Positions 8,572 to 18,600 of a DNA stretch of 64,000 nucleotides are shown piece after piece. Positions within the stretch are counted from its first letter, which is position 1. The number at the start of each line of letters is the position of its first letter. A model generated the notes under the pieces. It was given only the letters and a program-made list of their open reading frames with translations. It was not told where the DNA came from and made no database searches. The position numbers and the translations under genes are program-made. Source of the DNA: Pectobacterium carotovorum (GTDB taxonomy: Bacteria; Pseudomonadota; Gammaproteobacteria; Enterobacterales; Enterobacteriaceae); the NCBI RefSeq assembly GCF_033898505.1, contig NZ_JAXAFK010000001.1, positions 2,294,001 through 2,358,000 of the forward strand, given 5' to 3'.

Positions 8572-9555
8572 TTATTTCAGGTCGCCATAGCCAAGCTGTT
8601 TATAGACCGCCTTGGCTTCTGCCTCCCCTTTGACGGGCAAGACTGGTACAAACGTCTGCGGCAGCAGCGTGGCACCCGCGAAATAACGGGCGACATTCTT
8701 CGCCGATGTTGTACCGATCAGACGCGGCTGCTGCGCAACGTTGGCAACAAACGGACTGCCTTTTTCCGCCATAATTTCCAGCGTTTCTGGCCCGGCATCA
8801 ATCGCGGTGACCTTCACGTCCTTGTCACGCCCGGTTTCTTCCAATGCCTGCACCACGCCGATGGCAGGCTGATCCCAGCAGGCAACGTGGATAGCATCCA
8901 ACGTGCCTTTCGGATGCTGGCTCAGCAGTTCAAGGGTTTTCTTGCGCGCGTCTTCCGGTGAATTGGAATATTGTTCAGCCAGCTCAGGCTGAATGATTTT
9001 GATCCCCGGATAGTCTTGCAGAACGTATTTCCACAAGTCATAGCGAATACCGCAGATGCGCAGTGCGTTGGAGAAGGCGTTGAAAACGGCGATATTCCCT
9101 TTTCCACCCAGCGCATCCGCCGTATAGCGCCCGATCGTCGAACCGATCGCGTAGTTATCTGACGTCGTGTTATTGATGGAATAAGACGAAACATGATCGA
9201 CGGTAAAAACCGGAATCTTTGCCTCACTCAGCGCTTTAAACTTCGGCTCTACCGCGCTGTCGCCGAGAATGCTGATCACCGCATCGACTTTACGCGCCAG
9301 CAGAATATCGTGGTTATTGGCATGAACCTGATTATCACGCCCTCCATCCACGCCCACAACTTGCCCACCGAGCTTCTCAATTTCTTCGGTCGCCCCTTTG
9401 TAGGCCTCACGGTCCCAAAAGTGCTGTGTTCCCACCACCGCAACGCCAATGGTTTTTCCCTTCAATGACAGTGTCTCATCCGCTGCCTGAACCGAGGTCA
9501 TTACCCCTGTAGCCAAGACACATGCAGCCAGATGAGAAAAGCGAGTCTTCATCAT
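8572..9555 (-). CDS. Periplasmic sugar-binding protein of ABC importer (RbsB-like)
   Basis: About 327 residues. The start MMKTRFSHLAACVLATGVM and the TSVQAADE processing site form a clear Sec signal peptide of about 23-24 residues. The ATG at 9555 or 9552 is chosen because the signal peptide begins there and GGGAT lies just upstream; a longer frame extends to 9603 but lacks support. The mature protein has the type 1 periplasmic-binding fold (IGVAVVGTQHFWDREAYKGA, VDAVISILGDSAVEPKF, WDQPAIGVVQALEETG). It is the first gene of the operon that continues into the ATPase, two permeases and the PfkB kinase, so it defines the imported substrate, which I cannot name with certainty. It is divergent from an acireductone dioxygenase gene. 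Confidence 0.9.
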   Translation of the reverse strand: MMKTRFSHLAACVLATGVMTSVQAADETLSLKGKTIGVAVVGTQHFWDREAYKGATEEIEKLGGQVVGVDGGRDNQVHANNHDILLARKVDAVISILGDSAVEPKFKALSEAKIPVFTVDHVSSYSINNTTSDNYAIGSTIGRYTADALGGKGNIAVFNAFSNALRICGIRYDLWKYVLQDYPGIKIIQPELAEQYSNSPEDARKKTLELLSQHPKGTLDAIHVACWDQPAIGVVQALEETGRDKDVKVTAIDAGPETLEIMAEKGSPFVANVAQQPRLIGTTSAKNVARYFAGATLLPQTFVPVLPVKGEAEAKAVYKQLGYGDLK

Positions 9556-9679
9556 TTTTATCCCGATTTTTATAAAATTATTAGCAGGGAAAGAGATTAG
9601 CAACGGGAAAAGTTAAATCGAAATAACAAAAATGATAATGGCTAGTGATTAAATGGAAATAGCGTTGATCGGCATATGT

Positions 9680-9696
9680 AATGATTGTTAATCATT
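9680..9696. promoter_or_regulatory. Inverted repeat in the divergent control region of the ABC operon and dioxygenase
   Basis: AATGATT and AATCATT form a perfect 7-bp inverted repeat around GTT. It lies midway between the binding-protein start (9555) and the dioxygenase start (9792). The position suggests an operator shared by both transcription units; the cognate regulator is not in the window. Confidence 0.4.
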
Positions 9697-9791
9697 GAAT
9701 TAACAGGAATAAGTTATAAAAAAAGCATCTTGTTTTTTGTCCCTATAAAAGGAATGGTTAAAGCTCTTCTATCCTGATGAGAAAAACGACC

Positions 9792-10313
9792 ATGACAACG
9801 CTCTCGATTTATCACCGCCCACACATCACACAGCCCGTCCAGCAGCTCACCGCGTTTACTGATATCGCTTCCCTACTCGCCAGCGCCGGAATCCAGCTAG
9901 AGCACTGGCAGACCGACGCACCGCCACCTGACGCCAGCAGCGAAATCATTTTGACGCAGTACCATGCCGACATTGAACGTCTCAAACAGCAAGAGGGCTA
10001 CACCTCTGCCGACGTGATCAGCCTGACGCCGGATCACGCGGAGAGACTGGCACTGCGGGAAAAATTTCTTCAGGAACACACCCATAGTGAAGATGAAGTG
10101 CGCTTCTTTGTACGCGGCAGCGGAAGCTTCTTTGTGCCGATTGGCGAGCAGGTTTTCCAGCTTACCTGCGAGGCAGGCGATCTCTTACGCGTTCCCGCCA
10201 ACACGCCGCACTGGTTTGACTGCGGTGAATTTCCTGATTTTGTCGCGATCCGTATTTTTACCAATCCAGAGGGCTGGGTTGGGCACTTTACCGGACGGGA
10301 GACGTTTCACTAA
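9792..10313 (+). CDS. mtnD: Acireductone dioxygenase family cupin (MtnD-like)
   Basis: 173 residues from the ATG at 9792. With this start the metal ligands fall at H96, H98, E102 (EHTHSEDEVRFF) and H140 (NTPHWFD), the same numbers reported for the Klebsiella enzyme, which supports this start over the in-frame ATG at 9777. The family oxidises 1,2-dihydroxy-3-keto-5-methylthiopentene; the Fe form gives the methionine precursor 2-keto-4-methylthiobutyrate and formate, and the Ni form makes CO instead. The usual partners mtnK, mtnA, mtnB and mtnC are not adjacent. Instead the gene is divergent from a sugar ABC importer and PfkB kinase, with an FGGY kinase and 2-hydroxyacid dehydrogenase just beyond. 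This suggests the neighbours handle a methylthio-sugar. It could also be a paralogue with a changed role. Confidence 0.85.
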   Translation: MTTLSIYHRPHITQPVQQLTAFTDIASLLASAGIQLEHWQTDAPPPDASSEIILTQYHADIERLKQQEGYTSADVISLTPDHAERLALREKFLQEHTHSEDEVRFFVRGSGSFFVPIGEQVFQLTCEAGDLLRVPANTPHWFDCGEFPDFVAIRIFTNPEGWVGHFTGRETFH

Positions 10314-10397
10314 TTCCACGATCGTTTCTGCATTTCTCCGCCGTTCCCTTTATACTGTGCGTTTTGTACCAAGACGAACGGCGAGACCCCTTCCGTA

Positions 10398-10862
10398 ATG
10401 ATGAATAACGATGTCCTGCGCAGCGTGCGCTATATGCTGAATTTGAATAATGACCACCTGCTGAAGATTCTGGCGCTGGTGGAGATGACCGTCCCTCCCC
10501 AGCAGTTGGCGAGCTACGTCAAAAAAGAGGGTGAGGAAGACTATCAACCTTGCCCGGACATCGTGATGAGTTATTTCCTGAATGGGCTGATTCTGCAAAA
10601 ACGCGGCAAAGATGAAAATCAGCCTGCACCGCAATTTGAGCGCAAGATGACCAACAATATTATTCTGAAAAAGCTGCGTGTTGCATTCTCGCTAAAAACG
10701 GATGATATTCAGGCGATCCTGCTAGAACAAAATTTCCGCATTTCAGTGCCGGAAGTCACCGCAATGATGCGCGCCCCTGACCACAAAAACTATCGCACCT
10801 GCGGCGATCAGGTCATCCGCTACTTTCTGAAAGGGCTGACGGCACGAGTACGCAAAGGCTAA
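10398..10862 (+). CDS. yehS: DUF1456 family protein YehS
   Basis: 154 residues containing two similar DUF1456 units. The first begins NNDVLRSVRYMLNLNNDHLLKILAL with CPDIVMSYFLNGL; the second begins NNIILKKLRVAFSLKTDDIQAILL with TCGDQVIRYFLKGL. Each pairs a short helical repeat with a conserved Tyr/Phe-Leu-Gly end. Length and sequence match E. coli YehS, whose biochemical function is unknown. No signal peptide or membrane segment is visible, so it should be cytosolic. The start MMNND at 10398 agrees with the E. coli N-terminus. A TATACT at 10351-10356 is a possible -10 element. It is convergent with the Rpn gene. Confidence 0.88.
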   Translation: MMNNDVLRSVRYMLNLNNDHLLKILALVEMTVPPQQLASYVKKEGEEDYQPCPDIVMSYFLNGLILQKRGKDENQPAPQFERKMTNNIILKKLRVAFSLKTDDIQAILLEQNFRISVPEVTAMMRAPDHKNYRTCGDQVIRYFLKGLTARVRKG

Positions 10863-10981
10863 AAGCAACGCGTTAGCGAAAGGACGTGAGCGTTGTCTGG
10901 CTGACCTTTTTCCGTAACAGGCATCAGCAACGCTCGGTTTTTAGTGCGGTATCGTTTAATACGCTATTGTTTAATACAGTA

Positions 10982-11215
10982 TCAGTGCTGTGTGTCATGC
11001 AGGATAGCCGTGACCAACTGCTCCAGCTCTTCTTCCTCAAGCTGAGTGACCTGCTGCACGCTATTCTTATCCATCCCTGTTAGCAATAGATTACGGGCAA
11101 TCAATCTGGCGCTGTCTTTCATCCCTTGTTCAATGCCCTGCTCCAATCCTTGCTGAATACCGCGTTGGATGCCTTCCTCGAATCCCATTTTTTTCAATTG
11201 TTCTGCAATCGTCAT
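10982..11215 (-). CDS. Predicted intragenic small protein RpnS (77 aa) inside the Rpn gene
   Basis: An in-frame ATG at 11215 (Rpn residue 238) is preceded by a full AGGAGG at 11221-11226 with a 5-base spacer. This is a far better ribosome binding site than chance would usually place inside a gene. Translation from it gives 77 residues starting MTIAEQLKKMGFEEGIQRG and ending ILHDTQH, comprising the G-rich repeat and the acidic helical tail. In E. coli, such C-terminal small proteins made from within rpn genes bind and block the full-length toxic nuclease. The sequence shows only the start signal; expression and antitoxin activity are inferred from that precedent. Confidence 0.65.
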   Translation of the reverse strand: MTIAEQLKKMGFEEGIQRGIQQGLEQGIEQGMKDSARLIARNLLLTGMDKNSVQQVTQLEEEELEQLVTAILHDTQH

Positions 11216-11926
11216 AATGTCCTCCTGACCGGTTGATAGCGGTGCAGCCAGTGCGTCAATGAAGTCTGCGGGTTTGGATGTGTTTCCCGCTTGTGCAATA
11301 TAAAATAACAGCGCCCGACGCTGCGTCAGCGGCACCGACCAGCGTTCAAATAGTAACCCAATCTCACGCGCCAGCTCCAGCATATCACGGGTACGAATAT
11401 GCTTCTGTACCAGTTCCAGTAACGCCATACGTCGATGCGTGCGAATCTCATCGTCCGGCATGACAGTTAAATCTACCAGTGGGAAAGGATGTTCATACAG
11501 CGCTTGTGCCAGTGCGGGATCGGCAAAACTATCCAGCCAGCGAAGGCTGTAGGGATAAGGACGCGCTCTGCCATGATAAAACAGCAGCGGCACCACTAGC
11601 GGTAAACGATCGTGTCCCTGATCCAAATGTTGCTGCATGGCAGCCAGACAATAGCGCAGCAGCCGGAAAGCCATCTGTTTTTCCGGGCGGCTTTGGTGTT
11701 CAATCACACAGTAAATGTACCCTTTACCTGCGGTGGTACGCAGCGAGTACAGCACGTCCGATATCCGCGCGCGCAGCTTTTCATCAATAAACGACGCCGA
11801 CTCCAATTGCAGCGTGCTGAAATCGCATCGCTCGCGGATTTCACTCGGCAGATAAATAGTCAAAAAATCCCGTGCGACGGCGATGTCGCTCAAAAACTGT
11901 TTGAAGATCGCATCATGCGATGGCAT
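10982..11926 (-). CDS. Rpn family recombination-promoting nuclease (PD-(D/E)XK, transposase_31-like)
   Basis: 314 residues. The N-terminal nuclease core shows D57 in RISDVLYSL and E76-x-Q78 in YCVIEHQSR, the usual Rpn active-site pattern. The C-terminal part has a G-rich periodic segment, EEGIQRGIQQGLEQGIEQGM, typical of this family, followed by a helical tail. Rpn proteins cut DNA. E. coli members raise RecA-independent recombination, and recent work describes them as toxic antiphage proteins restrained by small proteins translated from inside their own genes. Such an internal start is visible here (separate entry 10982-11215). The gene stands alone and is convergent with yehS. No transposon ends were seen, so it is not an active mobile element despite frequent 'transposase' labels. 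Confidence 0.88.
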   Translation of the reverse strand: MPSHDAIFKQFLSDIAVARDFLTIYLPSEIRERCDFSTLQLESASFIDEKLRARISDVLYSLRTTAGKGYIYCVIEHQSRPEKQMAFRLLRYCLAAMQQHLDQGHDRLPLVVPLLFYHGRARPYPYSLRWLDSFADPALAQALYEHPFPLVDLTVMPDDEIRTHRRMALLELVQKHIRTRDMLELAREIGLLFERWSVPLTQRRALLFYIAQAGNTSKPADFIDALAAPLSTGQEDIMTIAEQLKKMGFEEGIQRGIQQGLEQGIEQGMKDSARLIARNLLLTGMDKNSVQQVTQLEEEELEQLVTAILHDTQH

Positions 11927-12020
11927 CTCGTCCCCTTCCCTGTCAGACGCTTGCTAAAAATTCAGCGGGGAGAGTAACGGGAACACGGTAATAAAGCAGA
12001 AAACAGCGTAGAAAGTGGAA

Positions 12021-12057
12021 AGCGCCTCGAAGAAAAATCGGTTTATTTCGAGGCGCT
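12021..12057. terminator. Candidate terminator after the nas operon
   Basis: AGCGCCTCGAA (12021-12031) and TTCGAGGCGCT (12047-12057) form an 11-bp stem with a 15-base loop, 25 bp beyond the cobA stop. In the minus direction only TTTCC follows, so it is a weak intrinsic terminator at best. Confidence 0.5.
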
Positions 12058-12082
12058 GACTGTGGGCGGGGAGCCGTTAACG

Positions 12083-12916
12083 TCAGGCGGCTTCGTGTTT
12101 TTCCATCGTCAACCGCGCAGGAGCAGCGTCGACGTGCAATGCCGGGTGACGGCAGAAACGGACAACGTCACCGACCACCAACAGACTGGGCGACTGTGGC
12201 TGATAGCGTGCCAGTAATGCCGGCAAGGTCGCCAGCGTCGCCGTCAATAGCCGCTGATCCGGCTGGGTGCCGCGTTCGATAATCGCGACGGGCGTCTGCG
12301 CGGACAGCCCGTGCTCGATCAGGCGCTGGCATAATCGACTGCTGTGGCTCAGCCCCATATAGAACACCAGCGTTTGCTGGCTGTCCGCCAGCGTCGGCCA
12401 GTCTAGCTGTGGTTCGCCATCGCGCGAATGGCCGGTCACAAAACGCACTGACTGCGCACAGGCGCGGTGGGTCAGCGGTAACCCCACGGCTGCCGCACAG
12501 CCTGTCGCGGCGGTAATACCCGGTACCACGTGGCAGACGATCCCGGCCTGTTGGGCATAATCCATCTCTTCACCCCCACGGCCAAAAATAAACGGATCGC
12601 CGCCTTTCAGACGGATCACTCGCTGCCCGGCCTGCGCCAGTTCGACCAACAGCTGATTGATTTTTTCCTGTGACAACCGGTGGCAGCCGCGCGTTTTCCC
12701 GACGTCAATGCACAGCGCCTGCTCCGACACCAGATCCATAATCTCCGCCGACACCAGCCGATCGTAGACCACCACATCCGCCTGCTGGATTGCCCGCAGC
12801 GCCTTCAGCGTCAGCAGTTCCACATCACCCGGCCCTGCGCCCACCAGCCAGATTTCCCCGCCGAGTACGGGCTGACGCCGTTGGCCCTGCGCCAATATTG
12901 ATTGTGTTGTCATCAT
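12083..12916 (-). CDS. cobA: Uroporphyrinogen-III C-methyltransferase
   Basis: 277 residues from ATG 12916, which has GAGG six bases upstream. Motifs of the SAM-dependent tetrapyrrole methylase family are clear: [22 protein letters not shown] start, [36 protein letters not shown] and LVFYMGL. It adds two methyl groups to uroporphyrinogen III to give precorrin-2, the first step towards sirohaem. It is the last gene of the nas operon, 25 bp after nasA, so it most likely boosts sirohaem supply for the NirB domain encoded upstream. It lacks the dehydrogenase/ferrochelatase half of CysG, so those steps must come from elsewhere. Confidence 0.93.
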   Translation of the reverse strand: MMTTQSILAQGQRRQPVLGGEIWLVGAGPGDVELLTLKALRAIQQADVVVYDRLVSAEIMDLVSEQALCIDVGKTRGCHRLSQEKINQLLVELAQAGQRVIRLKGGDPFIFGRGGEEMDYAQQAGIVCHVVPGITAATGCAAAVGLPLTHRACAQSVRFVTGHSRDGEPQLDWPTLADSQQTLVFYMGLSHSSRLCQRLIEHGLSAQTPVAIIERGTQPDQRLLTATLATLPALLARYQPQSPSLLVVGDVVRFCRHPALHVDAAPARLTMEKHEAA

Positions 12917-12941
12917 GTCACACCTCATTACGCCGTGGCGC

Positions 12942-15650
12942 TCAACCTGCTTTTTTCAATTCATTAACCGTTATCGGTACGTGCTGACTCAATAACGCCT
13001 TCAGTTCGGGGATACAGGAACCGCAGTTAGTGCCACATTTCAGCACGCCGCCCAGCGCAGCCACGCTGTGGCACCCTTTACGAATCGCGCCAACAATGAT
13101 CGCTTCGCCGACGCTATAGCAACTGCAAATCGTTGCGCCTTGCTGCACCTGCCCCTGCGGTGCCTGACCTGCCAGCAGCGCATGGCGTTCGTGTGGTAGC
13201 TGCGGTGGAGTGATAAACGCCTGACGCACCGCATCGCTGTCAATACGCAGCGCCTGTGCGCTGACATAGCAGGCCAGCACGACGCGGCCATCGCGCCAGC
13301 CAATCAGGTGAAAGATGCCGTTGCCCTGCGCGATCTGACACTGCATGTTCTCCAGACCATACTGCTCAGTCAGCCATGCCTGCCAGTCATCTACCGGCAC
13401 ACGGTCGGCAAACAGGTACTGCGTCACGCCTTCATGCGGAATCTTGCTCCAATACGTTGCAGGCGGCGGCAGAACATCATGCTCTGCGGGTAACGTTAAT
13501 GGCGCTGAAGCCGGTTCATCGGCAAAAAATAGCGTTGCCTGCCAGGCGGTATGCCAAGGTTGGATACGAACCCGGCTGTGCTTACTTTCCGGCTGGCCGG
13601 AATGGGGATCGGTAATCGGCGCGACTAAGCTGTCGGCCCGCGCCTGTGCGCTGAACTGCTGATTCCAGTGCATCGGTACAAACACGCTGCCGCGCGCCTG
13701 TCCGGCGTCAATCCGCGCCCGTGCCAGCATCCAGCCGTGCACCGACGACAGGCGCACCAAATCGCCCGCCTGAATGTCATGCGTTTGTGCATCCTGCGGG
13801 TGCAGTTCACAGTAAGGTTCACTGATATGACGCATCAGCCGGGCGGCTTTACCGGTACGCGTCATGGTATGCCACTGATCGCGAATCCGCCCGGTGTTCA
13901 GTACCAGCGGATATGCCTCACTCCACAGGCTTTGCGGCAGCGACGGGGTTACCGCCACCAGACGCGCTTTACCATCGGCATGCCAGAATTGACCATCATC
14001 ACCCAGCCGGGCACGTCCGCGTGGAAATGCCGCATTCACCGGCCACTGTATCGGTTCCAACTGCTGCCACTGCTGATTGCTAAGCGTCGCCAGCCCGCTG
14101 ATATCAAACGCGCGGCTGCCGTTATTCTCAAACCCGGACAGCGCCGCATGTTCACGAAAGATCTCCACCGGATGCTGATAGGCAAACGCTTCGGCAAACC
14201 CCATACGCTGCGCCACTTGGCTCAGGATCCACCAGTCGGCTTTGGCTTCCCCCGGCGCAAGCAGAAAGGCACGCTGACGCGACAACCGACGTTCGGAATT
14301 AGTCACTGTGCCGTCTTTTTCCCCCCAGCCTAGTGCGGGGAGTAAGATATCAGCGGTTTCTGCGGTATCGGTATGACGCATCACCTCAGAGACGATCACC
14401 AGCGGGCAGCGCTCCAGCGCCTGTTTCACCCGGTCGGCATCCGGCATCGACACCACCGGATTGGTGCCCATCACCCACACGGCTTTAATCTCGCCACGTT
14501 CAACGGCGCGAAACAGGTCCACCGCATTCAGACCGGGCTGTGTCGCCACGTTATCGCTCTGCCAGAAGCGCCCCACGCGCTCGATATCCTGCGGCGTAAA
14601 GCCCATGTGGCTGGCAAGCTGATTGGCCAGCCCGCCGACTTCCCGTCCGCCCATTGCATTTGGCTGTCCGGTTATCGAAAACGGACCGGAACCCAACACG
14701 CCGATTTTGCCGCTCAGCAGATGAGCATTAACGATCGCGTTGCACTTATCGCTGCCCGATGACGACTGATTAACGCCCTGCGAGTAGAGTGTGACGACCT
14801 TGTCGCTTGTGCTAAACAGGTGATAAAAACGCGCGATATCGGTTTCATCTAACTGACAGAAATCCGCCACGTGCGCCACCGGCCACGCCTGTGCTGACTG
14901 TAACGCCACTTCCACACCGGAAAAACGCTCGGCCACGTCGGTAATATCAACACGCGAGTGCTGTGCAATCCACTGCAGCAGACCGTTAAACAGTCCGGCA
15001 TCGCTGCCGGGCTGCAGCGGTAAATGTAGATCGGCGATATCGCAGGTTGCGGTACGTCGAGGATCGACCACCACCACCTGCATCTGCGGCCGCTGCTGTT
15101 TCGCCTGCACCAGCCGCTGATACACCACCGGATGTGCCCAGGCGGTATTGGATCCCACCAGCACCACCACATCCGCCTGTTCGATATCTTCGTAACTACA
15201 GGGAACGGCATCCGCCCCCAGTCCGCGTTTGTAGCCGATCACCGCAGACGCCATGCATAGCCGCGAATTGGTATCCATATTGGCGACGCCAATAAATCCC
15301 TTCATCAGCTTGTTGGCAACGTAGTAATCCTCCGTCAACAGCTGACCTGAACCATAAAACGCCACCGACTGCGGGCCGTGTTGCTGCATGGTTGCCAGCA
15401 GCCGTTCGGCCACCGTATCCAGCGCCTGCTCCCAGCTCACACGACGTCCTTCCACCAGCGGCCACAGCAGGCGGCCGTTCAAGTCCAGCGTTTCTCCCAG
15501 CGCGGAGCCTTTAACACACAACCGACCCAAATTTGCCGGGTGCGCCGGATCGCCGCTAATCTTTACCGTGCCTTGATCGTCGCGTTCTGCCAGCACGCCA
15601 CAGCCGACGCCACAATACGGGCAGGTTGTCCGACAGACGCGCGCGTTCAT
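12942..15650 (-). CDS. nasA: Assimilatory nitrate reductase catalytic subunit
   Basis: 902 residues. The N-terminal [4Fe-4S] site is [10 protein letters not shown] with a later LCVKG cysteine, followed by the molybdopterin-binding domains ([54 protein letters not shown]). The molybdopterin dinucleotide-binding end domain contains [20 protein letters not shown]. The C-terminus has a BFD-like [2Fe-2S] domain, [10 protein letters not shown] with CGTNCGSC. It reduces nitrate to nitrite in the cytosol using electrons from the NasC-like domain fused to NirB. It overlaps the upstream fusion gene by 4 bp (ATGA) and is followed by cobA. The length matches Klebsiella NasA-type enzymes. Expression should need nitrate (via NasR) and nitrogen limitation (sigma-54 promoter). 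Confidence 0.94.
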   Translation of the reverse strand: MNARVCRTTCPYCGVGCGVLAERDDQGTVKISGDPAHPANLGRLCVKGSALGETLDLNGRLLWPLVEGRRVSWEQALDTVAERLLATMQQHGPQSVAFYGSGQLLTEDYYVANKLMKGFIGVANMDTNSRLCMASAVIGYKRGLGADAVPCSYEDIEQADVVVLVGSNTAWAHPVVYQRLVQAKQQRPQMQVVVVDPRRTATCDIADLHLPLQPGSDAGLFNGLLQWIAQHSRVDITDVAERFSGVEVALQSAQAWPVAHVADFCQLDETDIARFYHLFSTSDKVVTLYSQGVNQSSSGSDKCNAIVNAHLLSGKIGVLGSGPFSITGQPNAMGGREVGGLANQLASHMGFTPQDIERVGRFWQSDNVATQPGLNAVDLFRAVERGEIKAVWVMGTNPVVSMPDADRVKQALERCPLVIVSEVMRHTDTAETADILLPALGWGEKDGTVTNSERRLSRQRAFLLAPGEAKADWWILSQVAQRMGFAEAFAYQHPVEIFREHAALSGFENNGSRAFDISGLATLSNQQWQQLEPIQWPVNAAFPRGRARLGDDGQFWHADGKARLVAVTPSLPQSLWSEAYPLVLNTGRIRDQWHTMTRTGKAARLMRHISEPYCELHPQDAQTHDIQAGDLVRLSSVHGWMLARARIDAGQARGSVFVPMHWNQQFSAQARADSLVAPITDPHSGQPESKHSRVRIQPWHTAWQATLFFADEPASAPLTLPAEHDVLPPPATYWSKIPHEGVTQYLFADRVPVDDWQAWLTEQYGLENMQCQIAQGNGIFHLIGWRDGRVVLACYVSAQALRIDSDAVRQAFITPPQLPHERHALLAGQAPQGQVQQGATICSCYSVGEAIIVGAIRKGCHSVAALGGVLKCGTNCGSCIPELKALLSQHVPITVNELKKAG

Positions 15651-18600
15651 GATGCTTTCGCCATGGCGGCGTCTGCCAGACTGACGCTTTCAGGTACGGC
15701 CAGCGGTTGACGACATACCCAAATCTCGTCGTCTTCTACACGCACCGGCCAGGCGCGCACGTATAGCGCACTGTCATCCGGGCTCACACCATCCCGCAGC
15801 TTGAAGCGTTTCTTGTACAGCGGAGAAATCACCACCGGTTCACCCGCTACATCGCCGATCAGCCCACGCGACAGCACATTCGCCCCGCTGCCCGGTTCAT
15901 GGTTTTCCAGCGCGTACACCTGCTGCTCGCTGCCCGGCAGGTGGAACAGCGCGATCTGCTGCTGCCCGAGGCGCGCCGCCATACCTGCATGACGTGGAAT
16001 ATCGCCCAGCGTCGCCACCTGTACCCACTCAGCTTCGTGCGCCGCGGGTTTCAGAGCAACGGGTTCTGGCGAGGCCACTTTTTCATGATCCTGCGCCGGA
16101 CGGATCTGTCCACGCTCCGGCACCATCACCACCGCTTCATCTGGGCTATCGCTGTTCAGGAAGCCACGGAATAGCGCCAGACGTTCCGGGCTTTCCAGCG
16201 TGGTTTGCCATTCGCACTGGTAGGCATCCACCACGCGCTGCATCTCTTTATCCAGCTCTTCACCGATATTCAGGCTATCTTCCAGAATCACCTGACGCAG
16301 ATAGTCGATACCGCCTTCCAGATTATCCATCCAGGTGCTGGTACGCTGGAGACGATCGCCGGTACGGATATAAAACATCAAGACCCGATCGATAGTGCGC
16401 AGCAGGGTTTCCGTATCCAGATCGCTGGCGAAGAGATCCGCATGGCGCGGTTTCATGCCGCCGTTGCCGCACACGTAAAGATTCCAGCCTTTATCGGTGG
16501 CAATCACGCCGATATCTTTGCTTTGTGCTTCTGCACATTCGCGGGTGCAACCAGACACCGCCATTTTGATCTTATGCGGTGAGCGTAGCCCCTTGTAACG
16601 ATGCTCCAGTTGAATCGCCAGCCCGGTGGAATCCTGCACGCCATAGCGGCACCAGGTCGATCCCACGCAAGATTTCACGGTACGCAGCGATTTGCCGTAG
16701 GCATGGCCGGTTTCAAATCCAGCATCGATCAGCTCGCGCCAGATCGCGGGAAGCTGCTCTAAGCGCGCGCCAAATAAATCTACGCGCTGACCGCCGGTGA
16801 TCTTGGTGTACAAATTATAACGCTGCGCCACCTGACCAATGGCGATCAGTCCTTCCGGCGTGATCTCCCCCGCCGGAACGCGCGGCACGACGGAATACGT
16901 ACCGTCTTTTTGAATGTTGGCAAAGAAACGATCGTTGGTATCCTGCAACGGCAGGTGCTGCGGTTGTAGCAGATAGTCATTCCAGCAGGATGCCAGCATC
17001 GATCCCACCAGCGGCTTACACACTTCGCAGCCTAAACCGTGGCCGTAACGCTCAAGAAGGCTGTCGAACGAGCGGATCTCGTGCACGCGGATCAGGTGAT
17101 ACAGCTCCTGACGGGAATAGGCGAAGTGCTCGCAAATGTCCTTTTTCACTTCGACGCCCAACTGCGTCAGTTCATACTCCATCACCTGCTTAAGCAGTGG
17201 TATACAGCCGCCGCAGCCCGTTCCCGCTTTGGTACAGGTTTTCAGCGCGCCCAGCTCGCCGCAGCCGCCTGCCACCGCCGCCGAGATATCGCTTTTGCTG
17301 ACGTTATGGCAGGAGCAAATCTGTGCACTGGCGGGTAACGCCGCCACGCCTAGCCCTTTCGGCGCATCGCCAGAACGTGCTGGCAAAATCAATCCTTCCG
17401 GCTGTGCAGGCAGCGGCATATCGTTGAGCATCATTTGCAGTAGCGTGCTGTAATCGCTGCTGTCGCCAATCAGTACCGCGCCCAGTAAACGCTTGCCGTC
17501 GGCAGAGACGACAATTTTCTTGTAGACCTCGTTCGGACCGTCCGTCCACTGGTAGCTTTGGCTCCCCGCCGTGCGCCCGTGCGCATCGCCAATCGAGGCC
17601 ACATCAACGCCCAGCAGCTTCAGCTTGGTGCTCATGTCCGCGCCGGTAAATGGCGTATCGCGCTGCGCCAGCGTATCCGCCACGCTGCGTGCCATCTGGT
17701 AGCCCGGCGCCACCAGCCCGAAAATCTGCCCTTTCCACAGTGCACACTCGCCAATAGCGAAAATTGCGTCATCGGAGGTCTGGCAGCGATCGTCAATCAC
17801 AATGCCGCCGCGAGGCCCTTTCTCTAAATCGCAGCTATCCGCCAGTTTGTCACGCGGACGAATCCCAGCGGAAAACAGCACCAAATCGGTTTCCAATACG
17901 CTGCCGTCGGCAAAGCAGAGGCGATGCAACGCCTGCTCGCCGTCGGTGATCTCGCGCGTTTCTTTACTGAGATGAATCTGTACGCCCAGCGCCTCAATCT
18001 TGCGCCGCAGCATGGTGGCACCGCCGTCGTCCAGCTGTACCGCCATCAGGCGCGGCGCAAACTCCACCACATGGGTATCCAGCCCCAGTTGGCGCAGGGC
18101 ATTTGCCGCTTCCAGCCCCAGCAGGCCACCGCCAATCACCACACCGGATTTCGCCTTTTTCGCCTGTGCGGCAATCGCATCCAGATCGTCCAGCGTGCGA
18201 TACACCAAACAGCCGGGGCGCGTGTTGCCGGGAATCGGTGGAACAAACGCATAAGAGCCCGTCGCCAGCACCAGTTTGTCGTAGGCGGTTTCACGGCCCT
18301 GTGCATCGCACACACACTGACGTTCACGATCGATAGCCACGATCTCACTGGCACTGCGCAGCTCAATACCGCTCTCGGCAAAAAAGCCGTCTTTTACCAG
18401 CGATAAAGAAGCAGCGCTGCGACCAGAAAAATACTCGGAGAGGTGAACGCGGTCATAGGCTTCATGACGTTCTTCACCAAAGACGACGATGTGGTAGTGC
18501 CGATGCAGGTCGCGCTCGACCAGCTGTTCAAGAAAATAGTGGCCGACCATACCGTGGCCGACGACCACCAAAATAGGTTTGCTCATGACAGGAATCCTTA

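Noticed and set aside
10982..11926. Rpn gene as an insertion sequence transposase
   Set aside because: No terminal inverted repeats or target duplication are visible, and the catalytic pattern is that of the PD-(D/E)XK nuclease family.
15700..16060. NirD domain as a broken Rieske protein because the Cys/His ligands are absent
   Set aside because: Loss of the iron-sulfur ligands is normal for NirD, so it is not a sign of a pseudogene.
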